Shown here piece after piece: positions 36,864 to 45,257 of a DNA stretch of 64,000 nucleotides. The notes under the pieces were generated by a model, which made no database searches, had not been told where the DNA came from, and saw only the letters and a list, made by a program, of their open reading frames with translations. Positions within the stretch are counted from its first letter, which is position 1, and each line of letters begins with the position of its first letter. The stretch comes from Paenibacillus dendrobii (lineage in GTDB: Bacteria; Bacillota; Bacilli; Paenibacillales; Paenibacillaceae), in assembly GCF_009807035.1 (NCBI RefSeq), contig NZ_WUBI01000001.1, positions 2,790,001-2,854,000 on the forward strand, in the 5' to 3' direction. The position numbers were made by a program, and so were the translations under genes.

Positions 36864-37310
36864 CTGACCAGATTCGCAGCAACTCACCAATCGATCGGAT
36901 TCCGATTTGGCAATATGTCACGTAAAATGTCCGCGCTGTTCGCATGCAGGCTAAAACCTTATGGCATTACACCTGAACAATGGACTGTGTTATACCAAGT
37001 ATACCTTCAGGAGGGAATCAACCAAAAGGAGCTTGCGATGAGATCCGGCAAGGACCAGCCTTCCATTACCCGCATTTTGGATGTGCTTGACAAGAAAGGC
37101 TTCATTCAGCGCAAACCCGATCCCGGCGATCGCAGAGCCTATCTGATCTATGCCACCGAGACTGTCCAAGAGCTGATGAATGACACCCTGCCGCTAGAGC
37201 TCAGCCTGAACGACGAGTTGATTGCCGGTATTTCGGATGAACAGCTGGAAACGCTGGATCAAATCATGAAACAGATTAACAAGAATATCGACCGAATTTT
37301 CGTAGATTAG
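36864..37310 (+). CDS. MarR-family transcriptional regulator
   Basis: The product is about 149 residues with the MarR winged helix: QWTVLYQVYLQEGINQKELAMRSGKDQPSITRILDVL and the wing RKPDPGDRRAYLI, both quoted in part. The start is uncertain. The longest frame begins at TTG 36828, inside the promoter. A CTG at 36864 lies 10 bp after AAGGAG, and the next ATG (36915) is inside the conserved first helix. It is 11 bp upstream of an MFS exporter gene and probably represses the operon until a ligand binds. Confidence 0.88.
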   Translation: MTRFAATHQSIGFRFGNMSRKMSALFACRLKPYGITPEQWTVLYQVYLQEGINQKELAMRSGKDQPSITRILDVLDKKGFIQRKPDPGDRRAYLIYATETVQELMNDTLPLELSLNDELIAGISDEQLETLDQIMKQINKNIDRIFVD

Positions 37311-37321
37311 AGGTTACAGCA

Positions 37322-38533
37322 TTGAAAGACATCAAAGAAAACTTATGGACACGGGAATTCATTATGCTCACCGTATGCAATCTGCTGTTGTTCTTGAACC
37401 TGCAGATGATATTATCCCCGCTGCCCGGTTACGTTAAAGAGCATTTTCATGCGGGGGCATTGACGGTCAGCCTGTTTACGACCGTTTTTGCTTTATCCGC
37501 TATCATCTCCCGACTATTCTCGGCCAAGGCTTTGGAGAAGGGTAAACGCAATACGATCTTGTTCCTCGGACTCATTCTCGCCTTTCTTGCCACCCTGGGA
37601 TACTTATGGAGCGGAACGTTAGCCTTGTTGCTGTTGATGCGGATCATATTCGGCATTGGCTTCGGCATGGGCAGCACGACACTACCAACTATGGCATCAG
37701 GCGTCATCCCCGTTCGCCGTCTCGGTGAAGGAATGGGCTATTTCGGCCTTTCTACCAGCATCGCGTTATCGCTGGGTCCCGTGGTCGGCAGCATGTTGCT
37801 GGATAAACAAGGATTCCCGTCGCTGGTTTATGCCACATTGATCGTCATCGCCTTAATTTTCCCGTTGGTATATCCACTGGCCAAAAAAGTGAAGCCGCCT
37901 GCCCCGGCATCTCTTCCAGAGGAGTTTTCTTCCATGCCGCGCAAGAAGGGATTCCCCAAAGCGCTGCTCCTGCCAAGCTTGCTTAACTTGCTGATGTCCG
38001 TCACTTACGGCGGCCTTCTAAGCTTCATTAATCTGTTCGGCAAGGAGGCCAGTCTGGCGAATGCCTCATTATTTTTCTTGTTTAATGCAATCGCGGTCAT
38101 TCTCATCCGGCCTATTTCCGGTAAGATATATGATAAAAAAGGGCATAAGGCCCTGCTGATCCCTGCTGCCGTATTCCTGATTGGGGGACTTTGGCTATTG
38201 TCCTATTCGGCTTCTACCGGATTTCTGGCACTCGCTGCCCTTTGTTACGGCCTGGGTTTCGGTACGGCCCAGCCCACTCTCCAATCCTGGATGATCCAAT
38301 TGGTTCCGCCGCAGAAGCAAGGAATGGCCAACAGCATGTATTTTAACTCGTTGGACCTCGGAATTGCCGTTGGCGCCCTGGTACTCGGTCAAATTGCAGC
38401 CTTCAGCAGCTATGGATCGATGTATCGTTATTCCTCCTTATTCTTAGGCGTTTTTATCGTCGTATACGCCCTGTATCTGCTGATGCGGACCAAGAGTGGG
38501 AACGATATGATCTCTTCTGCTTCCACCAAATAA
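37322..38533 (+). CDS. MFS drug-efflux type transporter
   Basis: A 403-residue protein with 12 hydrophobic segments. The MFS motif A region lies between helices 2 and 3 (FSAKALEKGKRNTI). Motif C-like GLSTSIALSLGPVVGSML is in helix 5, marking a proton-driven exporter of the DHA1 type. The start is TTG with AGAGG upstream. Cotranscription with the marR gene suggests it exports the compound that the regulator senses. Confidence 0.88.
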   Translation: MKDIKENLWTREFIMLTVCNLLLFLNLQMILSPLPGYVKEHFHAGALTVSLFTTVFALSAIISRLFSAKALEKGKRNTILFLGLILAFLATLGYLWSGTLALLLLMRIIFGIGFGMGSTTLPTMASGVIPVRRLGEGMGYFGLSTSIALSLGPVVGSMLLDKQGFPSLVYATLIVIALIFPLVYPLAKKVKPPAPASLPEEFSSMPRKKGFPKALLLPSLLNLLMSVTYGGLLSFINLFGKEASLANASLFFLFNAIAVILIRPISGKIYDKKGHKALLIPAAVFLIGGLWLLSYSASTGFLALAALCYGLGFGTAQPTLQSWMIQLVPPQKQGMANSMYFNSLDLGIAVGALVLGQIAAFSSYGSMYRYSSLFLGVFIVVYALYLLMRTKSGNDMISSASTK

Positions 38534-38562
38534 GCTACTATTGAAACCAGGACTTGTGAGCC

Positions 38563-38591
38563 CCTTCTGCCTAAAGGCAGAAGGTTTTTTT
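38563..38591 (+). terminator. Terminator of the marR-MFS operon
   Basis: CCTTCTGCC and GGCAGAAGG form a perfect 9-bp stem with a TAAA loop, followed by seven T residues. Confidence 0.95.
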
Positions 38592-38689
38592 ATCTCCACA
38601 TCGATATTCATCCTTCATGTTGCCGTTTCTTCAGTGAAATATCATCATATAAAAGATTCTTTGGACTCTGGCATTCTATCAACTATGAA

Positions 38690-39330
38690 TTCAAATTTTT
38701 GGTGATTCTTGGGTATGTTATCCCATATAATGTTGACAGAGGACCTGCTTCAGACAAGTTCTCAATGATATCGGGGAGCCGTGAAGGCATGAATAACAGC
38801 ATTTCAAAGAGAAATTGGGTATTGGACTTGTCTCCGCCGTTTGCCTCACCCTTCCTGCCGCCAAGCTCATCGATTCCGGTAGACCCGTACGTGTCATTTG
38901 CATGGCCATTGCCGCCAACTTTGCCGGGTTGCTCGTCATTTTCTTTTCTACCCATATTGCTTTGCTCTTGTTGGGCATTTTTGGAGCAGGTATCGGTTAC
39001 GTATTAATTTTGCAAACGCTTACAGCGTGGATTAAGAACCTATACCCCGAGGATCAACGCGGGCAATTCGAAGGAATCAAACAAATTTTCGGCGTCTGCA
39101 TTCCGATGGTGATCGGGCCGATGATTTCCTACTACATCATTCAATATCACGGCATCCGGATGGAGATCGACGGGGTCATGGGTACTGTTCCTAGCAATAC
39201 GCTCTTCCTGTTCTCGGCCCTGATCACGTTATTGACCTTCTTCCCTTTGATGCCGGCGAGCAGATTGCATCGCAGCCGCACTCATCTTGCTCCCATACAA
39301 CCATTACATAAGGAGGATCTGAAGCTATGA
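38690..39330 (+). pseudogene. Decayed MFS transporter, only the C-terminal part intact
   Basis: From 38815 an open frame of 171 residues has four to five hydrophobic segments, a GIGYVLILQTL helix and a PEDQRGQFEGIKQIFG loop typical of the second half of an MFS transporter. Upstream, the frame closes at a TAA (38794). A shifted frame reads NFW-stop-FLGMLSHIMLTEDLLQTSSQ-stop-YRGAVKA-stop, which looks like the preceding part of the same protein with stops and a frameshift. The N-terminal half is absent. The intact part overlaps the DUF2804 gene by 4 bp. Confidence 0.65.
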
Positions 39331-40349
39331 CCAATCACCGAATTACCACATTCTCGGATTTGCTGTATCCCAACGGAACCTTGATGCAAAAGGGTTATTC
39401 AACCAAAGGGGTCATGAACTATAATCGAAAAGCAATTAAAGCCGCACCTTGGCGGATCAAGGAATGGGACTTTTACCAGGTTTCCAACGATGATTACTGC
39501 CTGCAGCTGACCATAGGCCATGTCTCGTATGCCGGGAATGTATCGGCCATGTTGATCGATTTCAACAATAAAAAAACCTATACCGTTACCGATATGCTGG
39601 TGCTTCCCTTCAATAGGCTCAAAATGCCCGAGTCCGCGGAACATGGCGATCTTGCCGTACATCGCAAAAACATCGACATGCAATTTGAGGTTTACAGGGG
39701 TGGGCGCAGACTCCGCTGCAAAACCCGCGATCCCAAAGTGCAGCATAACATGGAGATCGACATCGAGCTTTCCCAGCCCGACATGGAAGCGTTAGTCATC
39801 GCAACGCCGTTTGATGATAACCCCCATCATTTTTACTACAATCATAAAATAAACTGCATGCCTGCCAGCGGCACGGTAAAAATGGGTGAGCGGATCATCA
39901 CCTTCGAGCCTGAGACTTCATTTGGACTCATCGACTGGGGACGCGGCGTATGGCCGTTCAGCCATGAGTGGTTCTGGGGCAACGGAAGCACCTGGATTGA
40001 CGGCAAACGTTTCGGATTCAATATCGGTTTTGGATTCGGCAATACGGAAGCTGCCACTGAAAACATGCTTTTTTATAACGGGACCTCCCACAAGCTGAAC
40101 CATGTGTATGTGGATCTCCCCGCAGGCGGTTATATGTCTCCCAAAAAATTCACCAGTGACGACGGCCGGTTTGAGATGGATTTCGAACCGGTGTATGACC
40201 GTTATACCGAAACGAAAATGCTGTTCGTGGACAACGGCTGCCACCAGATATTCGGACGTTTCACCGGCAAGGTTGTTCTGGACGACGGTACAGTGCTGGA
40301 AGTGAAGGATATGATGGCTTTTATGGAACATGCCGTGAATAACTGGTAA
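39327..40349 (+). CDS. DUF2804 domain protein
   Basis: A 340-residue soluble protein with the features of DUF2804: an early NYNRKAIKAAPWRIKEWDFYQ segment (quoted in part), a central LIDWGRGVWPFSHEWFWGNGS motif and FGFNIGFGFG. The beta-sandwich fold resembles lipocalin or AttH-like proteins. The biochemical role is unknown. It overlaps the preceding MFS fragment (ATGA), so in an ancestral state it was probably co-translated with the intact transporter. Confidence 0.88.
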   Translation: MTNHRITTFSDLLYPNGTLMQKGYSTKGVMNYNRKAIKAAPWRIKEWDFYQVSNDDYCLQLTIGHVSYAGNVSAMLIDFNNKKTYTVTDMLVLPFNRLKMPESAEHGDLAVHRKNIDMQFEVYRGGRRLRCKTRDPKVQHNMEIDIELSQPDMEALVIATPFDDNPHHFYYNHKINCMPASGTVKMGERIITFEPETSFGLIDWGRGVWPFSHEWFWGNGSTWIDGKRFGFNIGFGFGNTEAATENMLFYNGTSHKLNHVYVDLPAGGYMSPKKFTSDDGRFEMDFEPVYDRYTETKMLFVDNGCHQIFGRFTGKVVLDDGTVLEVKDMMAFMEHAVNNW

Positions 40350-40365
40350 TATCGAGGAATGAAGC

Positions 40366-40395
40366 AAAGCCCTTCTGCATTGGCAGAAGGGCTTT
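40366..40395 (+). terminator. Terminator of the DUF2804 gene
   Basis: AAAGCCCTTCTGC and GCAGAAGGGCTTT form a perfect 13-bp stem with a 4-nt loop. The trailing T run is short (TTT), so termination may also serve the converging esterase gene. Confidence 0.8.
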
Positions 40396-40509
40396 GTGCT
40401 GGTTTATACGACAACGTTCCTTACGCTTACCGAAGCTATTTTTGATTCATTCGTCCAACTCTATATCGAGGAGCCAAAGTCATATTTCGGCCATTTTTCA
40501 GGAAGCATT

Positions 40510-42027
40510 TCAGGAACTGGCTCTGCGAAGCATGGGGCTCATCAGCGCCGGCAACAGCGAAACATGTCCTTCGTCCGGAAACTCGACCATTGTGAGATGA
40601 ACCGGGCCTCGTCCGCTTGCCGACAAAGTCCGGTACAGCCCATTTGCATCGCCAACCATGTGAGGCTTCTCCTGGCTTCCCACACTAAGATGCAGCTCAA
40701 CGTCTGTCTTCTCAAGCCCCAATTCTTCTTGGCGGTTCTCCCACAGCTGAAGCAGCATGTGTTTTTTCCACCATATGGACGGACTGGCTGCAAAATAACG
40801 CCGATATACACCAGGCCGCGTAAACAGCGTATACAAGGTCAAAAAACCACCCAATGAATGACCAAAAAGGGACTGCTTGGATCGATCAACCGGAAAAACT
40901 TCTTCCACGGCAGGCTTCAGCTCATCCTCAATAAAATCGAGAAACGCCTCGGCTCCTCCTGTGCGCGGCCAATCCGAACCATCCGGTCTTGCAGGCAGCT
41001 CGCTGTCCTCCGCGTGCACGGTATAATCGTAGAAGCGTTCCTGCGTTACGATGGGATCATTTGAATCATAGCCGATTCCCACGATGACAGCCGGCGGAAT
41101 GCCATGCGGCTTCCTTGACTGCAGTCTCATTGCCTCCGCAAGCGAACCGAACGTGGCATTGGCATCCAGCACATAGAGGATCGGGTATCCCGCTTCCGGA
41201 GGAGGACCCATGGGCTCAGCAATGAAAATACGGTAATCCCGCCCCGTTAGCGTGCTGCGCATGCTCCATGCCAAGGTTCCTGGAATATGGACGGCTCCCA
41301 AGCGGCTCATAACAGATTTGTGTGTGTCCCCCTCCTCGCCAAACAGCCACTTCAGGGCTTTTGGAAACTGCTTCACCATGAAGAGAGGGTCATGCGTGCC
41401 TTCCGAATCGACCGTCAGTTTCAGCCGGCTTGCGGGCGCCCCGTTCTCCGACCACAACCGGTGAGCCTCCATCGTATATTCGACCATGTGTCGCTGCAGA
41501 TTCCTCTTGTAAATTCCTTCATTACGGCCGACAGACATGTACATGCGCTGATGGTCATCCATCCCTTGACTCTCCCGGATGAAATCCATGACTCCCTCGT
41601 ACCAGAAGGAGGCAGATATGAGTCCGATTCGTCCAAAAACCTCCGGACGCCAGCAGCCCGCAAATAATGAAATTAATCCGCCGAATGATCCGCCGATCAT
41701 GGCCGTTGCTTCAGCATGGCTCTTTGTACGGTAATGACGATCGATAAACGGCTTCAGCACATCAGCGACCTCATCCACATAGGCTCGTCCCTGCCCGCCA
41801 AAATCCGGATAACCGTCCAGCAGTGCAGTGGCGGGCCACGGTGTATATTCATCGTTTCGCGCACGCGTCACGACGCCGACCAAAATCATTTCTTCCAGTT
41901 GTCCGGATGCATATAAATGTTCCATGTAATTATGGCATTCGGTAAACAGATCTCCGCCGTCCTGTACATAAGCGACGGGAAAACGGCGATCGGACTTTTC
42001 ATAAGAGGGCGGCAGATAAACAATCAA
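40510..42027 (-). CDS. Two-domain siderophore esterase (BesA/IroE-like tandem)
   Basis: The 505-residue protein contains two alpha/beta-hydrolase domains of the putative-esterase family in tandem. Domain 1 (about 1-232) has GGSFGG with Ser114 as nucleophile and a SEGTHD His site. Domain 2 (about 243-500) has GHSLGG with Ser391 and a DEGHVSLLP site. BesA-type esterases hydrolyse ferric trilactone siderophores after uptake; the B. subtilis enzyme is a single domain of roughly half this size. It is the last gene of the siderophore operon. The TTG at 42027 is the first usual start, but the sequence back to about 42063 reads as the conserved first strand, so the true start may be a rare ATT. Confidence 0.85.
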   Translation of the reverse strand: MIVYLPPSYEKSDRRFPVAYVQDGGDLFTECHNYMEHLYASGQLEEMILVGVVTRARNDEYTPWPATALLDGYPDFGGQGRAYVDEVADVLKPFIDRHYRTKSHAEATAMIGGSFGGLISLFAGCWRPEVFGRIGLISASFWYEGVMDFIRESQGMDDHQRMYMSVGRNEGIYKRNLQRHMVEYTMEAHRLWSENGAPASRLKLTVDSEGTHDPLFMVKQFPKALKWLFGEEGDTHKSVMSRLGAVHIPGTLAWSMRSTLTGRDYRIFIAEPMGPPPEAGYPILYVLDANATFGSLAEAMRLQSRKPHGIPPAVIVGIGYDSNDPIVTQERFYDYTVHAEDSELPARPDGSDWPRTGGAEAFLDFIEDELKPAVEEVFPVDRSKQSLFGHSLGGFLTLYTLFTRPGVYRRYFAASPSIWWKKHMLLQLWENRQEELGLEKTDVELHLSVGSQEKPHMVGDANGLYRTLSASGRGPVHLTMVEFPDEGHVSLLPALMSPMLRRASS

Positions 42028-42082
42028 TGTCCGCTCCCCAATGGTCAGCTCTTTATAAAAAATGATTCTCTCCCCCAGTCTC

Positions 42083-43102
42083 TTACGATCTTGAACGGAT
42101 CAACAGAAAAATAAAGTATGGAACCCCAATGATTGAAACCACAATGCCAACAGCCAGCTCCGCCGGAGCAAATACGGTTTTCCCGATAAAATCACCAACG
42201 AGAACTATAATCATGCCTACAACGCCGCTGACCGGAATGATATGGACGTGCCGCAATCCAACCAGCTGTCTGGCTAAATGAGGCGCAATTAATCCGATAA
42301 AAGCAATGCTGCCGGATACGGCGACACTGGCACTGACCAGACCGACACTGCACAGCAGGAATATATTCTGTTCGCGTTGTACTGACACTCCCAGGCTTTT
42401 CTGGCTTTCACCGCTCAACTGAAAGAGATCCAGCACGTGAGCACGCATACAGATCACGGGCAGGAGCAGCAGCCACGGCAGCATCGTAACGACAAATTTC
42501 CAGTTGGCGCTCTGCAAGCTCCCTGCTAGCCATACGACGGCCATTTCGTAATCGCTCGGATTCATTTTAAGAGAAATATATACTGTGAGTGCTCCAAAGC
42601 CCGAGGCGATGGCAATGCCGACCAATATCAGGCGCTGCGGATCAAGCTTGCCCTTCTCTTTGGCAAATAGATATATGGCCGTCGTGGCCGCCACCCCTCC
42701 AGCCAAGCCAAACATCGGCATCATCATGACTCCCAGCCAGCCGGAGGCGGATATACTCCCTTGGAATATGAACATGAACAGCACCACAGAAAGTCCGGCT
42801 CCAGCATTGACACCCAATATTCCCGGATCGGCAAGCCCGTTTCTCGTCACCCCTTGGATGATGGAACCGGCCATTCCCAGCGCAAAACCCACAAGGCCTC
42901 CGAGCACGATCCGGGGCAACCGGAATTCGAACACCACCAAATCATGTTCCGGCTGGGGGTGAAACCTCAGCAGTGTCTTGATGACATCCAGTACGGATAA
43001 GTCGAACGCTCCGTTCGTCAAGCTGAGATAAGCCGCAGCAGCCGCAAGCAGGAGTCCAGATACGATGACGGTCCAAAACCGTCTGTGGGAACCTTTATTC
43101 AC
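42083..43102 (-). CDS. Iron-siderophore ABC permease (FeuC-like)
   Basis: GTG 43102 follows GGGGAGGTG. About 339 residues and 9-10 transmembrane helices of the FecCD family are present, with RLPRIVLGGLVGFALGMAGSIIQGVTRNGLADPGILGVNAGAG as the typical family segment (quoted only by its start). It overlaps the FeuB-like gene by 8 bp. With that protein it forms the heterodimeric channel for ferric siderophore import. Confidence 0.92.
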   Translation of the reverse strand: MNKGSHRRFWTVIVSGLLLAAAAAYLSLTNGAFDLSVLDVIKTLLRFHPQPEHDLVVFEFRLPRIVLGGLVGFALGMAGSIIQGVTRNGLADPGILGVNAGAGLSVVLFMFIFQGSISASGWLGVMMMPMFGLAGGVAATTAIYLFAKEKGKLDPQRLILVGIAIASGFGALTVYISLKMNPSDYEMAVVWLAGSLQSANWKFVVTMLPWLLLLPVICMRAHVLDLFQLSGESQKSLGVSVQREQNIFLLCSVGLVSASVAVSGSIAFIGLIAPHLARQLVGLRHVHIIPVSGVVGMIIVLVGDFIGKTVFAPAELAVGIVVSIIGVPYFIFLLIRSRS

Positions 43103-44102
43103 GCTGCGCACCTCCCCTTGTCCGGATCAAATACAAGAAGAAAGGTACACCGATCAAAGCTGTAACCACGCCGACCGGCGTTTCAAACGGATAATTGATA
43201 AAGCGCGCCACGATATCACAGAGCGCAAGAAAAATCCCGCCCAATACGCCGGAGACCGGAATGATCCAGCGGTAATCGGAGCCTGAACAAAACCGGGCAA
43301 TGTGGGGAATAATCAGGCCCACAAAGGCTACCTTGCCCGCAAGAGCCACGGAAACTCCGGTCAGCAAGACGACGGCCAAGATGGCCAATGCCTTGGTCAA
43401 CCAGGTACGAATCCCCAACCCTTTGGCGACTTCTTCCCCCAATGACAACGCCGAGATGGACTTCGATATGATCAGAGCCAATGTCAGACCGACAATCGCA
43501 AACGGGATACTCAAGCGGATCAGCTCCGGGTCCATTTGGTGCAGCCGGGCGTTATACCAAAAACTGATATTTTGCGAAACCTGATAGTAGGTAGCTATCG
43601 CATGTGCCGTTCCGCTGAGAAACGTACCGATGATTGAACCGATGATGGCCAGCTTCACGGGGCTAAGCCCATGCGGTATGCACCAGGCCAATCCGAAGAC
43701 GATTCCCGCCCCGAGGGCTGAACCGATCAGCGAACTTGTGATATACAAATGCGGGCTCGTGTTCGGCAAAAAGACCATACAGATCGTTACCGCGAAAACC
43801 GATCCGTCCGACACGCCCATAATGGATGGAGAAGCCAAATAATTTCGGGTCATTCCCTGCATTAAAGCACCTGATACCGCAAGAAATGCGCCTATCAGCA
43901 ATGCGCCAACAACACGCGGGAGCCGTGAGGAGATAATAATCTGATGATCCACATTATCCGCGTTAAAAGCAAAAATGGAGTTCCAAATCTCGCTTGCAGT
44001 GATGTTTTTAGCGCCATATAAAATGGAAGCCAGAATCAATAACACAATGGCTGCCGGGGCTATTCCGAGTATAACCACCGGCAGCGTACGCTTAAGCTGC
44101 AT
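43095..44102 (-). CDS. Iron-siderophore ABC permease (FeuB-like)
   Basis: A 335-residue FecCD permease. SRLPRVVGALLIGAFLAVSGALMQGMTRNYLASPSIMGVSDG is recognisable by its first residues SRLPRVVGALL. The GLIIPHIARF motif, which couples to the ATPase, is present near the C-terminus. I use ATG 44102, with AAGG upstream. It follows the substrate-binding protein gene by 43 bp. Confidence 0.92.
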   Translation of the reverse strand: MQLKRTLPVVILGIAPAAIVLLILASILYGAKNITASEIWNSIFAFNADNVDHQIIISSRLPRVVGALLIGAFLAVSGALMQGMTRNYLASPSIMGVSDGSVFAVTICMVFLPNTSPHLYITSSLIGSALGAGIVFGLAWCIPHGLSPVKLAIIGSIIGTFLSGTAHAIATYYQVSQNISFWYNARLHQMDPELIRLSIPFAIVGLTLALIISKSISALSLGEEVAKGLGIRTWLTKALAILAVVLLTGVSVALAGKVAFVGLIIPHIARFCSGSDYRWIIPVSGVLGGIFLALCDIVARFINYPFETPVGVVTALIGVPFFLYLIRTRGGAQRE

Positions 44103-44145
44103 AATCAACACGCCTTATATTGAACAAATTGAACTCACAATCGAT

Positions 44146-45150
44146 CTACTCAGTAAGTTTGACTGAGGCTGCCTTCAGAAACTCTATTTTGCTGTACGCC
44201 GTTCCGCCTTGCAAAAGAGGGTCAACGACATTCACAAAAGCTTTGCCGTTTTTGAATGCGTTCAGGCTCTTGATAATCGGGTCGTTTTGAAAATCCTCAA
44301 GCGCATTAGGCGTATCCTTGTTTTCATCCGGCAAGGATTGGATAAACAGAATGTCCGGATTCATTTCGGCGATTTTTTCCTTGGATATCAGCTCCTGGGC
44401 TTTGGCCGCTTTCACTTCAGCAGGTGCCGAAAGTCCGAGATCCTGATATAGGACCGGATTGAAGAAGACGCCTTCCGGATAGATATAGAGCTCTCCTCCG
44501 CGAATACGTATCGCAAGAACCTTCTTATCTTTCAAACGATCCCCGATTTGCGCTTTGGTTGCCTCAAGGTCCGACTTATACTTCGCAATTTCCTGCTCCG
44601 CCTGCTCCTGCTTTCCGCTGAGCTCTCCAAGCAGCTTCAAGTTCGCTTCCCAATTGGTTGATACATGGGAGTACGGAATGGTAGGCGCGATTTTTTTCAT
44701 CTTCTCTATGACTTCAGGTTTAAACTTGCTTGAACTCAGAATGACATCCGGTTTAAGAGACAATATAGTCTCATAATTCGGTTCCATTTTTTCACCGACA
44801 GAAGTGGCATTTTTGGTGATGGATTCAAACAGCGGCGGGAATTTGCCGGAGAAAGTGATCGCTCCGACCGGATTCACATCAAGGACAATCGAATCCTCCA
44901 TGGCTTCAACCGCACCGCTAATGACGATCCGTTCCACTTGGGAAGGAAGTGTATATTCCTGATCCAGGTATTTCACGACTTTAGTATCTGATGATGCAGC
45001 AGCCTCCGGTGCTTTTTCGGCAGACGGATCTGCGGTAGTTTGACTTGAGTTCTGGGCCGCAGCATCCGATGTTTGGTTTTCTTTTCCACAAGCCGACAAG
45101 ACCATGGCAAGCATCAGGAATACTCCTAGTAAAAGCTTCATTCTTTTCAT
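44146..45150 (-). CDS. Iron-siderophore substrate-binding lipoprotein (FeuA-like)
   Basis: The longest frame starts at 45261, but a Fur box (45190-45208) lies within that stretch, so I use ATG 45150 after GAAGGGAG. The 334-residue product has a lipoprotein signal with lipobox LSAC. A class III periplasmic binding fold with QVERIVISGAVEAMEDSIV and KPDVILSSSKF follows. It captures the ferric siderophore and delivers it to the FeuB/FeuC-like permeases. Confidence 0.9.
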   Translation of the reverse strand: MKRMKLLLGVFLMLAMVLSACGKENQTSDAAAQNSSQTTADPSAEKAPEAAASSDTKVVKYLDQEYTLPSQVERIVISGAVEAMEDSIVLDVNPVGAITFSGKFPPLFESITKNATSVGEKMEPNYETILSLKPDVILSSSKFKPEVIEKMKKIAPTIPYSHVSTNWEANLKLLGELSGKQEQAEQEIAKYKSDLEATKAQIGDRLKDKKVLAIRIRGGELYIYPEGVFFNPVLYQDLGLSAPAEVKAAKAQELISKEKIAEMNPDILFIQSLPDENKDTPNALEDFQNDPIIKSLNAFKNGKAFVNVVDPLLQGGTAYSKIEFLKAASVKLTE

Positions 45151-45189
45151 CTCTATCTGATTTCTCCCTTCGACGTTCCCTCTATGATT

Positions 45190-45208
45190 GATAATGATTA
45201 TCATTATT
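45190..45208. promoter_or_regulatory. Fur box upstream of the binding-protein gene
   Basis: GATAATGATTATCATTATT matches the 19-bp Fur consensus at 17 or more positions. It lies about 40 bp before the binding-protein start and just after the regulator gene, so feuABC-besA can be repressed by iron independently of the regulator. Confidence 0.92.
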
Positions 45209-45257
45209 GATAGTAAAGGAGGAATGCCTATTCCACCATGGACAAATTCCCGATTTC

